Made by a program: the position numbers and the translations under genes. The notes below the pieces were generated by a model. The model did not search any database and was not told where the DNA came from. It saw only the letters and a program-made list of their open reading frames with translations. From NCBI RefSeq assembly GCF_000193635.1, contig NZ_AEKT01000023.1, positions 1-64,000 on the forward strand: DNA of 64,000 nucleotides, in the 5' to 3' direction. Positions 18,201 to 26,244 of this stretch are shown here, one piece after another (position 1 is the first letter of the stretch; each line of letters starts with the position of its first letter). The DNA comes from Weissella cibaria KACC 11862 (GTDB lineage: Bacteria > Bacillota > Bacilli > Lactobacillales > Lactobacillaceae).

Positions 18201-18682
18201 TGACAAACCAAGGTAAGTTTGGTCCGATGACCGTATTGGATACCCCAACTTTCTTCCAAGGCATGCGAGTGGGCGAACGGGTCGACGTTGCGTTGGCACC
18301 AGGTCAAACGGTGATTTTCCAATTGCAACAAATCGGTGATATTAACCCAGATGGTCGTCGGACGATGTACTTTGATGTGAATGGCACACCGGTTGAAATT
18401 TCAGTGCAAGATGAATCAGCGCAAGTGACAACCGTGCAACGACGTAAAGCTGAGCCAACGAACCCAAGTGAAATTGGTGCAACGATGGCTGGCAATGTTT
18501 TGTCGGTTCACGTTGAGAACGGCCAAGCTGTTAAGCAAGGGGATGTGCTAATTGTCACAGAAGCCATGAAGATGGAAACGACGGTACAAGCGCCATTTGA
18601 TGGCACGGTTAAATTTGTGCATGTGGCCGACGGTGAAGTTGTGGCCGGTGGTGACTTGTTGATCGAAATGAATCCTGAATAA
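15245..18682 (+). CDS. pyc: Pyruvate carboxylase
   Basis: Biotin-dependent carboxylation of pyruvate to oxaloacetate. The single 1145-residue chain has biotin carboxylase (about 1-450: ANRGEIAIR, the ATP-grasp loop AAGGGGRGM, FIEVNPRVQVEH), carboxyltransferase (about 530-800: TTMRDAHQSL, the metal ligands in HLHTHDT) and a C-terminal biotin carrier domain with biotinyl-Lys1109 in EAMKMET. All domains are complete. It forms an operon with the predicted malate dehydrogenase, supplying its oxaloacetate. In this setting it feeds the reductive branch toward succinate and also aspartate synthesis. Confidence 0.97.
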   Translation: MKKLLVANRGEIAIRLMRAASELGMQTVGIFAKEDEFAKHRFRADEAYQVGEGKAPIAAYLDIDDILRIAKETGADAIHPGYGFLSENAEFAAKVEAAGIKFVGPKVKHLEIFGDKILAKQAAIAAGVPTVPGTDHPVETLAEAIAFGHENGFPVFVKSAAGGGGRGMRVVNHEEELREAFERAASEAKASFGKSDVYLEKYLQDPKHVEIQILADEQGEVMHLFERDSSIQRRHQKIIEYAPAVSVSKDMRARIQAAAVALMQSVDYQSAGTVEFLVDGDDFYFIEVNPRVQVEHTVTEEITGVDIVKSQLLIAQGVGLHDDPLQIPHQTDLQAMGVAIQSRITTEDPMNQFMPDSGRIEWYRSPGGTGIRLDSGSVEVGSVVTPYFDSLLTKVISHAATFSEAVDKMRRALDEFEIRGVKTNIPFLKKVYAHPLFRAANAPTTFVDQHPELFDISIEKQDDRKLIQYVSEITVNGFPGVDYDYPKLHEPLQFKANTDLVLPTDLVTAKDILDAQGPDAVAEWVKTQDKVLLTDTTMRDAHQSLFATRMRTKDMLAIADETQVAMPNLFSNEMWGGATFDTAFRFLGEDPWERLRALREKMPRTLTQMLFRGSNAVGYQNYPDNVLEEFIKLAAQNGMDVFRIFDSLNWLPQMEKSIQYVRDNNKIAEVAMAYTGDILDPNRTKYTRDYYVQFAKEIQATGAHMLAIKDMAGLLKPEAAYELVSALKDAVDMPIHLHTHDTTGNGVYTYARAVDAGVDVIDVAQSALSGTMSQPSMGATYYALSGNQRQPELNMTAVEHVNSYWAEIRPQYSQFMSKMVGAQTDIFEVEMPGGQYSNLQQQAQALRLGDRWDDVKQMYATVNQMFGDIIKVTPSSKVVGDMALFMVQNDLTPAKVLSDGMTMDFPQSVVDFFAGNLGQPVGGFPADLQKVILKGRPALTVRPGALTPAADFDAMQVTVDGILGRVATPEEVISYIIYPQVFKDYVTNQGKFGPMTVLDTPTFFQGMRVGERVDVALAPGQTVIFQLQQIGDINPDGRRTMYFDVNGTPVEISVQDESAQVTTVQRRKAEPTNPSEIGATMAGNVLSVHVENGQAVKQGDVLIVTEAMKMETTVQAPFDGTVKFVHVADGEVVAGGDLLIEMNPE

Positions 18683-18760
18683 CGGATGCAAGTGTAAATG
18701 CTTAGAGTATTTGAAGTCATATGCTAAAATTAACTTATTAAATTAAAGGAGCATGCAAAA

Positions 18761-20176
18761 ATGATGAAGACCTTCAACACGATGAGCTTGGAAAAGGAAA
18801 CTTTTACGCCCATCAATGAAAAGACGATCAATATGTATGTCTGCGGACCAACTGTTTATAACTACATTCACATCGGTAATGCACGTTCAGCGATTGCATT
18901 CGACACGATCCGCCGTTACTTCGAGTATCGTGGATACGAAGTGAACTATGTGTCAAACTTCACGGACGTTGACGACAAGATGATTGCTGCAGCTAGCGAG
19001 CAAGGTATCACCGTACCAGAATTGGCTGATAAGTACATTGATGCCTTTAACGAAGATACGGCACCATTGAACATCAAGCCTGCCACTGTTCGTCCACGTG
19101 CAACGGAGCACATCCCAGAGATTATCGAATTCGTTGAGGATTTGATTAAGAAGGGTTACGCCTACGAATCAGAAGGTGACGTTTACTTCCGTGCCAAGAA
19201 GTTTAAGGGTTACGGTATTTTGGCCCACCAAGACTTGGCTGAAATGGAATCAAACGCTGCTGGTCGTTTGGACGATGGCGAATTGGCTCGTAAGGAAGAC
19301 CCAATGGACTTCGCAGTCTGGAAGGGTGAGAATGGCGATGGTGCAATTGCCTGGAACTCACCTTGGGGTAAGGGACGTCCTGGTTGGCACATTGAGTGCT
19401 CAGTGATGTCAACGAAGTACTTGGGAAACCACTTGGACATCCACGGTGGTGGAATCGATTTGGCTTTCCCACACCACACAAATGAAATCGCACAAACTGA
19501 AGCTCACACGGGTGAAAAGTTCGTTGAGAAGTGGTTGCACAACGGTTTCGTTACGGTTGGTGATGAAAACGAGAAGATGTCAAAGTCATTGGGAAACTTC
19601 ACGACTGTGCACGAATTGTTGCAACAAATCGATGATCCAATGGTTTTGCGTTTCTTCATAGCTACGACACAATACCGTCGCCCAATTGCCTACTCACAAA
19701 AGAACATGGACTTGGCTGCCCGCAACTTGGAGCGTATCCGCACTGGTTACCGTAACTTGCAATTCCGTTTGGGATCAGCAGTTGCCGGTTCAGATGCTGA
19801 TATCGAAGCAAAGGCGCAAGAAAAGGTTGATGCCTTTGTTGAGGCTATGGACGATGACTTCAACGCACAAAACGCGATGACTGCGGTTTATGAGTTGATT
19901 GAATTGGCCAACTTGTACTCACAAGCTGAAGAAGTTAAGACTGACACGGTCAACTTTGTTTTGAAGCAAATCAAGGACTTGATGAACGTGTTTGGTGTTG
20001 ATGGTTTGGAGCAAGCACCTTTGTTGGATGCAGATGTTGATGCATTGATCAAGGAACGTGATGCTGCCCGTGAGACGTCAAACTTTGCTCGTTCAGACGA
20101 AATTCGTGATGAATTGGCTTCACGTGGCATTATCCTAGAAGATACGCCACAAGGAACGCGTTGGCGTCGTGCCTAA
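18761..20176 (+). CDS. cysS: Cysteinyl-tRNA synthetase
   Basis: Charges tRNA-Cys. Class I synthetase of 471 residues with the zinc Cys in [10 protein letters not shown], the HIGH box as HIGNARSA, the second zinc Cys in [17 protein letters not shown], and the KMSKS loop EKMSKSLGN. Preceded by AAAGGAG. In B. subtilis and many relatives cysS is immediately followed by mrnC; here a 4.6-kb methionine region intervenes. Confidence 0.97.
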   Translation: MMKTFNTMSLEKETFTPINEKTINMYVCGPTVYNYIHIGNARSAIAFDTIRRYFEYRGYEVNYVSNFTDVDDKMIAAASEQGITVPELADKYIDAFNEDTAPLNIKPATVRPRATEHIPEIIEFVEDLIKKGYAYESEGDVYFRAKKFKGYGILAHQDLAEMESNAAGRLDDGELARKEDPMDFAVWKGENGDGAIAWNSPWGKGRPGWHIECSVMSTKYLGNHLDIHGGGIDLAFPHHTNEIAQTEAHTGEKFVEKWLHNGFVTVGDENEKMSKSLGNFTTVHELLQQIDDPMVLRFFIATTQYRRPIAYSQKNMDLAARNLERIRTGYRNLQFRLGSAVAGSDADIEAKAQEKVDAFVEAMDDDFNAQNAMTAVYELIELANLYSQAEEVKTDTVNFVLKQIKDLMNVFGVDGLEQAPLLDADVDALIKERDAARETSNFARSDEIRDELASRGIILEDTPQGTRWRRA

Positions 20177-20212
20177 TCAAACATTTTTACATGATTGATT
20201 AATTAGTAATAG

Positions 20213-20255
20213 AAATCCCCAGAGACAAGTGATCTTGTTTCTGGGGATTTCTTTT
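20213..20255 (+). terminator. Terminator after cysS
   Basis: Hairpin of about 17 bp (AAATCCCCAGAGACAAG / CTTGTTTCTGGGGATTT, one G-U pair, 4-nt loop) followed by a T-run. Confidence 0.9.
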
Positions 20256-20340
20256 TGTGGTTCTCTGATAGTGTTGCTATCAAAGCTTGGGAGCATACGG
20301 GCTCACTAATGGCTGGTGCCTGGTTAGCCGTGACACTGAC

Positions 20341-20476
20341 AAAAAAGGCACCCCGTTGAGAACGGGGTGCCAAAGCTTTGGATGTAGAAATGATTTGAAA
20401 GGTTTAAACAATGCTTGTTGAGAACATTATTAGTTATTGATTGTGAGATTTATTTAGGAATCAGCTCAATTCTACG
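20341..20476 (-). ncRNA. Candidate small RNA with its own promoter and terminator
   Basis: On the minus strand a promoter-like pair (TTCACT at + 20507-20512, 18-nt spacer, TATAAT at + 20483-20488) is followed after about 110 nt by a perfect 11-bp, 3-nt-loop hairpin (GGCACCCCGTT / AACGGGGTGCC, + 20347-20371) and a T-run. No ORF longer than a few codons lies between. The nonamer GTTCTCAAC occurs once in the body and again spanning the terminator loop. No minus-strand gene exists to need this terminator, so a roughly 135-nt RNA is the simplest reading. Confidence 0.5.
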
Positions 20477-20703
20477 TCTTTTATTATACTTTATTAGAAG
20501 TTAAAAAGTGAACAATCTGTCCGTTTAGCTGTACCGCATTCGAGAATTTAATCCGCCTGAATTAAGGCTTAGTGCCTTTAAATAGGCGTTTTTTAATAAT
20601 GTTCATGGAACGTCGCCAAGATATAATTGTCGTTTATAACTTAACTATTGGTGTTAATTAATTGCTTTTTAGGTTTTTATCTAATCTAATTCTAATTAAA
20701 GTG

Positions 20704-20731
20704 TTGACGTTTTTTAATGTGGTGCTATGAT
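20704..20731 (+). promoter_or_regulatory. Promoter of the T-box methionine operon
   Basis: TTGACG (20704-20709), 16-nt spacer, TATGAT (20726-20731), directly upstream of the T-box leader. Confidence 0.7.
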
Positions 20732-20739
20732 AAGGATAT

Positions 20740-21010
20740 CGACTAAGAAGAGATAAGTACTTTTTAACGGTTGCCCAGAGAGTTAGCGTGTGGTGCGAGC
20801 TAATCAACTGAAGAATTGGAAAATGGTCTTGGAGTTAGAATGACGTGAGCAAAACGTGTTAGCGTCATTCGGGTGCGCCCGTTATTGCGCTTAGATATCG
20901 TCCGACATAGGACCGTATTGAAAGAGGGTTATTTCGTATGGGAATAACTAAACCCGGGTGGTAACACGTGTCAACGTCCCGTAGCTAATTGTAGCTACGG
21001 GACGTTTTTT
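20740..21010 (+). promoter_or_regulatory. Methionine T-box riboswitch of the metB-like/metE/metQ2/luxS operon
   Basis: Leader that reads tRNA-Met charging. It shows the conserved T-box GGGTGGTAACACG (20956-20968), a terminator CGTCCCGTAGCTA / TAGCTACGGGACG with a T-run (20974-21010), and a candidate AUG specifier at 20823-20825 inside GGAAAATGG, matching the metQNI T-box. The genes downstream are all of methionine or homocysteine metabolism. Confidence 0.92.
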
Positions 21011-21041
21011 TACGTCAAAACTTAAATGTGGAGGACAGACA

Positions 21042-21113
21042 ATGCAAGTATTATGCGTGACGATTCACCGATGTCTTGTTGTCGGTGAGGGATTAGGCCA
21101 AAGTCGAATGTGA
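21042..21113 (+). CDS. Possible 23-residue leader ORF downstream of the T-box
   Basis: An ATG at 21042 preceded by a strong TGGAGGACAG site opens a 23-codon reading frame ending TGA at 21111-21113. The short product is rich in Val, Leu and Cys and matches nothing I recognise. It could be a regulatory leader peptide for the next gene or the eroded start of a lost first gene of the operon. It is too short to settle by sequence alone. Confidence 0.3.
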   Translation: MQVLCVTIHRCLVVGEGLGQSRM

Positions 21114-21159
21114 TGCGACGAAATTGACACTCGTAGCGCAAACAGACGGAGAAATTGGC

Positions 21160-22308
21160 ATGGATGATTTGACAAAGATTTTACAAGTAACGACGACGCA
21201 TGATCAACTGACAGGAGCGGTTAATACACCGATTCAATTATCAGCGACGTTTGCTCAAACGGATTTTGATAACTTAGGTGAATTTGATTACGCCAGAAGC
21301 GGTAATCCAACCCGCTTGGCAGCGGAGAAGGCGGTAGCGGCTTTAGAACATGCGACACATGGTTATCTCTTTAGTTCGGGGATGGCAGCCATTAGTAGTG
21401 TGCTCATGACCTTCTCAGCTGGTGACCATATCGTGGTGACGTCGCACGTTTATGGTGGGACATTTCGTGTATTAACGGATGTGTTATCACGATTTGGTAT
21501 CACACATACGTTTGTTGATTGTGGTGAACTAGCAGACGTCGCGGCCGCAATTTTGCCGAATACAAAGGCGATTTATATTGAAACGCCTTCCAATCCAACC
21601 TTGTCAGTGACCGATATTGCAGGGATTGTCGCAATTGCAAAAGCGCATGATCTTTTAACGATTGCGGACAATACCTTTATGTCACCTGCTTTACAGAAGC
21701 CGCTAGATTTCTTCGTTGATGTCGTCGTACATTCAGCTACCAAGTTTTTAGCAGGACATTCAGATATTTTAGCTGGCACGGCAGTGACAAAACGGGATGA
21801 TTTAGCTGAGCAAATCTATTTCATTCAAAATGCAGTTGGCGCCACCCTGGGTGTGTTAGACAGTTGGCTGCTATTGCGGGGAATGAAAACGCTGGGGGTG
21901 CGAATGGCGCAGGCGAGTGCCAGTGCAACTCAGCTGGCCGCATGGTTAACTGACCAACCGCAAGTAAATGCCGTGCATTACCCAGGCTTACCGACGCATC
22001 CGAACTATCAGGTGCAATTAACGCAAGCCAAAAATGGTGGGGCAGTCTTGTCATTTGATGTTGGGTCGATTGAAAACGCCCGACAATTGGTTAAACATCT
22101 CACTATTCCAATTTACTCAGTCAGTTTAGGTGGCGTAGAAAGCATTATCAGCTATCCGCCAAAAATGTCCCATGCGGAATTATCGGCAGCTGAACAAGTA
22201 GCTAGTGGTATTACACCAGGCTTATTGCGCTATTCAGTGGGACTCGAAAGCATTACAGATATCATTGCCGATTTGTCGAATGCCTTTTCATATTTAGGAG
22301 AAGAATAA
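21160..22308 (+). CDS. PLP-dependent cystathionine gamma-synthase/beta-lyase family enzyme
   Basis: Cys/Met metabolism PLP enzyme (fold type I) of 382 residues acting in transsulfuration between cysteine and homocysteine. PLP Lys lies in HSATKFLAGHSD; the phosphate-binding SSGMAAISS and cofactor Asp in IADNTFMSP are clear. Gamma-synthase, beta-lyase, gamma-lyase and O-acetylhomoserine sulfhydrylase cannot be told apart reliably here. Start set at ATG 21160 with GGAGA 10 nt before; a TTG at 21124 would add 12 residues without a ribosome site. First full gene of the T-box operon. Confidence 0.88.
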   Translation: MDDLTKILQVTTTHDQLTGAVNTPIQLSATFAQTDFDNLGEFDYARSGNPTRLAAEKAVAALEHATHGYLFSSGMAAISSVLMTFSAGDHIVVTSHVYGGTFRVLTDVLSRFGITHTFVDCGELADVAAAILPNTKAIYIETPSNPTLSVTDIAGIVAIAKAHDLLTIADNTFMSPALQKPLDFFVDVVVHSATKFLAGHSDILAGTAVTKRDDLAEQIYFIQNAVGATLGVLDSWLLLRGMKTLGVRMAQASASATQLAAWLTDQPQVNAVHYPGLPTHPNYQVQLTQAKNGGAVLSFDVGSIENARQLVKHLTIPIYSVSLGGVESIISYPPKMSHAELSAAEQVASGITPGLLRYSVGLESITDIIADLSNAFSYLGEE

Positions 22309-22310
22309 TT

Positions 22311-23429
22311 ATGACAACAGCAACTAAGCAACGTTACCATTTTGATCAAGTGGGTTCATATTTGCGACCAGCAACGCTAAAGCAAGCGCGAGCAGCCTTT
22401 GCAGCTGGTGAAATCACACAGGAGGCTTTGGTAAAGATTCAACATGACGAAATTCACGATTTGGTTATTCACCAGCATGAAGTTGGTTTGAAAGATGTAA
22501 CGGATGGTGAATTTGCACGGTCATGGTGGCACTTGGACTTTCTGTGGGGTTTGACCGGTGTTGAACGATATGTACAAGAAGATTCCTATAAGTTCCACGG
22601 CGAGAAGACTCGTACGGATAATGTCCGGTTGACTGGCAAAATTGCCTTTAATCCAGATCATCCATTCTTTGCTGATTTTGCGTATTTACAATCAGTCGCA
22701 CCGGCAGGAACCGAGCCGAAGTCAACCATTCCGGCACCAACGTTGTTATTCCGTGATGGCCGTTCAGATAATGCCTTGTCATTTTATGATACTTGGGATG
22801 ACTACTTGGATGATTTGGCTTTGGCCTATCATGAAACATTGCAACATTACTACGATTTAGGTTCACGTTATGTGCAATTAGATGATACAACCTGGGCGTT
22901 TTTGATTAGTAAATTGAACGAATTTGCCACCAATCCAACTGAACGGGCAAAGTATGAAAAGATTGCAGCCGACAGCGTGTATGTCATTAACAAGGCGTTA
23001 GATGGCTTGCCTGATGATTTCAAAATTTCGACGCACATTTGTCGCGGTAATTTTAAGTCAACGTACTTGTTCGAGGGTGGGTATGCGCCAGTAGCGGACT
23101 ACCTGGGTCAATTACATTACGACACGTACTTCTTGGAGTACGATGACGCACGTTCTGGTGATTTCACACCGTTAACGGCGATCTGGGCTAATCGACCTGA
23201 TGTGACGCTAGTGTTAGGCCTGGTCACGAGTAAGTCACCAGAACTGGAAGCAGCGACGGATATTAAGGCGAGAATTCAGGAGGCCACGCAATTTGTGCCA
23301 CTTGAGAATTTGGCGCTTTCTACGCAATGTGGGTTTGCCTCAACCGAAGAAGGTAATGCACTGACGCCAGATGAGCAATGGGCGAAGTTAGGGTTTATCA
23401 AGCAAATTGCCGAAGAAGTGTGGGGATAG
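22311..23429 (+). CDS. MetE-like (YxjG/YxjH type) methyltransferase
   Basis: A 372-residue single-domain protein matching only the C-terminal catalytic half of cobalamin-independent methionine synthase. It begins FDQVGSYLRP and keeps the zinc-ligand contexts HICRGN (His, Cys) and STQCGFAS (Cys). Such short forms (YxjG/YxjH) are linked to methionine synthesis or homocysteine methylation, but the methyl donor is uncertain because the folate-binding N-terminal half is missing and no metF is present here. It starts 2 nt after the upstream gene within the Met T-box operon. Confidence 0.87.
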   Translation: MTTATKQRYHFDQVGSYLRPATLKQARAAFAAGEITQEALVKIQHDEIHDLVIHQHEVGLKDVTDGEFARSWWHLDFLWGLTGVERYVQEDSYKFHGEKTRTDNVRLTGKIAFNPDHPFFADFAYLQSVAPAGTEPKSTIPAPTLLFRDGRSDNALSFYDTWDDYLDDLALAYHETLQHYYDLGSRYVQLDDTTWAFLISKLNEFATNPTERAKYEKIAADSVYVINKALDGLPDDFKISTHICRGNFKSTYLFEGGYAPVADYLGQLHYDTYFLEYDDARSGDFTPLTAIWANRPDVTLVLGLVTSKSPELEAATDIKARIQEATQFVPLENLALSTQCGFASTEEGNALTPDEQWAKLGFIKQIAEEVWG

Positions 23430-23433
23430 GCCG

Positions 23434-24288
23434 ATGACGAATAAAGTTGGGTTAACCATCGTGGCGGGTTTAGCAGCAGTTAGTTTAGGCGTCCTGGCAG
23501 GCACAACCGCAGCACATGCGGCTGAAAAGGTAACGGTTGGATCCGTCACCTCTGATGCAGATATTTGGCGTCATATTGCGAAGTCACCAGCGGCGAAAAA
23601 GGCAGATTTGCAAATTAAAGTGAAAGAATTTACCGACGGCGCAACCTTGAATCGAGCGACTGCTTCAGGTGAAGTTGATGTCAATGCGTTCCAATCGTAT
23701 AGCTATTTTCAAGCCTTTAATAAGGAAACTAATACCGCGAAGCTGGCTGCGTTAGGCACGACGTATATTGAGCCAATGGGTGTGTATTCACATCGATACA
23801 AGAAGGTGGCAGACATTCCGAATGGCGCAACGATTGCCATTGCACGTGACAATGCGGACGCGGCCCGTGGGTTGAAATTATTGGCCAGGGCGGGATTAAT
23901 CACCTTGAAGTCTGATTTCTCAGCCCTTTCAGGGGTTGCCGATATCGCAACCAATCCCCATCATTTTCAATTCAAGGAAATTGATGACACGACTGGGGTT
24001 GCCGTGTTGAAAGACAAAGCGGTCGCGGCGGTGTTGATTTCTAATTCAGTCTCACAAGCCGGTGGGTTGAACGTGTTACATGATTCGATTTATCGCGAGT
24101 CAATTAACACCAGCACGAAGGCAAATATTAATATCTTGGCAACGCGTCAGTCAGAGGCTAAAAATAAGACCTATCAAAAGTTGGTCAAGTTGTATCACAA
24201 TGCATCAGAACAAAAATGGATTAAGGCAAAGTACCACGGCACCAAAGTTGAGGTACAAAAGCCACTTAGTTATGTGGAGGGCAATTAA
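23434..24288 (+). CDS. Second MetQ/NlpA-family binding protein, no lipobox
   Basis: 284-residue NlpA-family substrate-binding protein, paralogous to the MetQ at 1871 (shared [10 protein letters not shown]-like start, [19 protein letters not shown]). The signal peptide ends near AHA-AEK and there is no cysteine in the protein, so no lipid anchor. No permease or ATPase accompanies it; it may feed the MetNI encoded at the left edge. Start ATG 23434 lies 4 nt after the metE-like stop. Control by the Met T-box supports methionine or a methionine derivative as ligand. Confidence 0.87.
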   Translation: MTNKVGLTIVAGLAAVSLGVLAGTTAAHAAEKVTVGSVTSDADIWRHIAKSPAAKKADLQIKVKEFTDGATLNRATASGEVDVNAFQSYSYFQAFNKETNTAKLAALGTTYIEPMGVYSHRYKKVADIPNGATIAIARDNADAARGLKLLARAGLITLKSDFSALSGVADIATNPHHFQFKEIDDTTGVAVLKDKAVAAVLISNSVSQAGGLNVLHDSIYRESINTSTKANINILATRQSEAKNKTYQKLVKLYHNASEQKWIKAKYHGTKVEVQKPLSYVEGN

Positions 24289-24290
24289 TT

Positions 24291-24770
24291 ATGGCAGAAG
24301 TTGAAAGTTTTACATTAGATCACACACAAGTTAAGGTACCGTACGTGCGTTTGATTGCAGAAGAGCACGGGCCTCAAGGTGGCACGATTGCCAATTATGA
24401 TTTGCGCTTGGTCCAACCTAATGAGACGTCAATTGAGACGGCGGGCATTCATACATTGGAACATTTGTTTGCGAGCTTAGTTCGCGATGAGCTAGATGGC
24501 ATCATTGATATTTCACCATTTGGATGTCGGACAGGGTTCCATGTCATCAGTTGGCAGTCGTACACGCCAACGCAGCTAGCCGAAACGTTTACTCGCGTGT
24601 TGCGCAAGATTCGTGATGACATTACGTGGGATGATGTCCCAGCCACGACTATTCGAGAGTGCGGTAACTTTAAAGATCATAGTTTACATTCGGCAAAGGC
24701 GTGGGCAGATGTTATCTTGCAAGCCGGTTTGTCAGATGATCCGTTTGTCCGTCATGTCGTTGAAGCATAA
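24291..24770 (+). CDS. luxS: S-ribosylhomocysteine lyase LuxS
   Basis: Splits S-ribosylhomocysteine into homocysteine and DPD, the autoinducer-2 precursor. 159 residues with the metal ligands HTLEH (about residues 53-57) and the catalytic Cys in FGCRTGFH. It is the last gene of the Met T-box operon (2 nt after metQ2), so AI-2 formation should rise when tRNA-Met is uncharged, and the homocysteine released could be methylated by the MetE-like enzyme two genes upstream. No pfs nucleosidase gene is in the window. Confidence 0.97.
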   Translation: MAEVESFTLDHTQVKVPYVRLIAEEHGPQGGTIANYDLRLVQPNETSIETAGIHTLEHLFASLVRDELDGIIDISPFGCRTGFHVISWQSYTPTQLAETFTRVLRKIRDDITWDDVPATTIRECGNFKDHSLHSAKAWADVILQAGLSDDPFVRHVVEA

Positions 24771-24782
24771 GCATAATTTGTT

Positions 24783-24807
24783 AAACCGGGTCATTGGCCC
24801 GGTTTTT
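24783..24807 (+). terminator. Terminator after luxS
   Basis: AAACCGGG / CCCGGTTT hairpin followed by T-run, ending the methionine operon 18 nt before mrnC. Confidence 0.88.
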
Positions 24808-24824
24808 CTGTTATTATAGTAAGC

Positions 24825-25253
24825 ATGAATGAGAAGATTAATTATGAGCAATTAAATGGCTTGGATTTGGCCTATTATGGGGATGCGGTGTATGAAGTGT
24901 ACATCCGTCAACATTTGTTGGCTAAAGGGATTACGAAGCCGGCCCGCCTGCAACGTGAATCAAAGAACTACGTGTCTGCTAAAGCACACGCGGCTTTGTA
25001 CGCCTTGATGGAAGCGGAAGATTTGTTGACTGAAGAAGAAATGGTGTACTTTAAGCGTGGACGCAATGCTAATTCACATACAAAGGCGAAGAATACAGAT
25101 GTCGTGACATACCGTATTTCGACTGGATTTGAAGCATTGATTGGTTTTTTGGCAGCTAGCAATCAAACAGCACGTTTAGATGAGATTGTGGCTTGGGTAT
25201 ACGAACAAGTAGAAAGTGGGCGAACGAGAGCAAATGGCACAACAAACAAATAA
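24825..25253 (+). CDS. mrnC: Mini-ribonuclease 3
   Basis: Processes the ends of 23S rRNA precursors. The 142 residues carry the RNase III catalytic fold without a dsRNA-binding domain: GDAVYEVYIRQHL near the start and the basic RGRNANSHTKAKNTD stretch. Followed by rlmB, as in other Firmicutes. The ATG lies only about 6 nt after a TATAGT-like -10 (about 24814-24819) and has no Shine-Dalgarno, so its message may be leaderless or come by read-through of the luxS terminator. Confidence 0.94.
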   Translation: MNEKINYEQLNGLDLAYYGDAVYEVYIRQHLLAKGITKPARLQRESKNYVSAKAHAALYALMEAEDLLTEEEMVYFKRGRNANSHTKAKNTDVVTYRISTGFEALIGFLAASNQTARLDEIVAWVYEQVESGRTRANGTTNK

Positions 25254-26130
25254 TCGTAACGGTCGTGATCGTGGCGGACGTCAAGAACGACCAACTAATC
25301 GTCGCGGTGCCGACCGTCGTTTCAACGACCGCGATCGCCAACCACGCCAGAAGCGTGAAATGCGAGTAGAAGCTGAAGCCGTCGATGATACGGCACAAAC
25401 TGAGTTCGTGTTTGGCCACCATGCGTCGGTTGAGGCGTTGAAGGGTGAAACAGAAATTAACAAGGTTTGGCTACAAAGTGGTTTGGCTGACAAGATTCGT
25501 AATGAAGTGATGGCATTAGCGAAAAAGCGGGGCTTGATTATTCAAGATGCGCCAAAAGCTAAGTTAGATGAATTGACGAATGGTCAAAATCACCAAGGTG
25601 TGGTGTTATCGATTGCGGCCTATGCATATGCAACGATTGACGATTTGTTTGCGAAGGCAGCTGAAAAATCAGAAGCACCATTTTTCTTGGTGTTGGATTC
25701 AATTGAAGATCCGCACAACTTAGGCTCAATTTTGCGTACGGCTGATGCGGCCGGGGTGCATGGCATTATTATTCCTAAGCGCCGAGCGGTACAATTGACA
25801 TCAGTTGTTGCGAAAACGTCAACAGGGGCAATTGAACACGTGCCTGTTGCACGTGTGACGAACTTAGTGCAAACGGTTGAACAACTTAAGGAACGTGGGT
25901 TGTGGGTCTTTGGCACAGACATGGATGGTAAGGATTACCGTCGTTGGGATGCTGCTGGTCCAACTGCTCTAATCATTGGTAATGAGGGTAAGGGGATTTC
26001 ACCGTTGTTGAAGAAGACGGTGGATGAAACGCTGACGATTCCAATGGTTGGTCACGTCCAAAGTTTGAATGCGTCGGTTGCAGCTAGCTTGTTAATTTAT
26101 CAAGCATTTAGTAGTCGTAACCCGCTTTAA
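25234..26130 (+). CDS. rlmB: 23S rRNA 2'-O-methyltransferase RlmB (SpoU/TrmH family)
   Basis: Methylates the 2'-OH of G2251 in 23S rRNA (E. coli numbering). After a basic, Arg/Asn-rich low-complexity N-terminal extension of about 45 residues comes the L30e-like substrate domain (FVFGHHASVEALKG) and the knotted SpoU domain with motifs DPHNLGSILRTADAAG, IIGNEGKGIS and VGHVQSLNASVA. Start taken at ATG 25234; a GTG at 25216 is possible because neither has a strong ribosome site. It overlaps the end of mrnC. Confidence 0.93.
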   Translation: MAQQTNNRNGRDRGGRQERPTNRRGADRRFNDRDRQPRQKREMRVEAEAVDDTAQTEFVFGHHASVEALKGETEINKVWLQSGLADKIRNEVMALAKKRGLIIQDAPKAKLDELTNGQNHQGVVLSIAAYAYATIDDLFAKAAEKSEAPFFLVLDSIEDPHNLGSILRTADAAGVHGIIIPKRRAVQLTSVVAKTSTGAIEHVPVARVTNLVQTVEQLKERGLWVFGTDMDGKDYRRWDAAGPTALIIGNEGKGISPLLKKTVDETLTIPMVGHVQSLNASVAASLLIYQAFSSRNPL

Positions 26131-26137
26131 CCACATG

Positions 26138-26187
26138 AAAAAATGCACAATAACCGGTAACTTGATGCCGGTTATTGTGCATTTTTT
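26138..26187. terminator. Bidirectional-type terminator after rlmB
   Basis: Perfect inverted repeat AATGCACAATAACCGG / CCGGTTATTGTGCATT flanked by A- and T-runs. It separates rlmB from sigH, which in B. subtilis are linked through yacP; yacP is missing here. Confidence 0.92.
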
Positions 26188-26244
26188 CGTCTTGAATCCG
26201 AATCATCGGCACACTGTTAGCAAGCCGGAGGAGGGTAAAATAAG

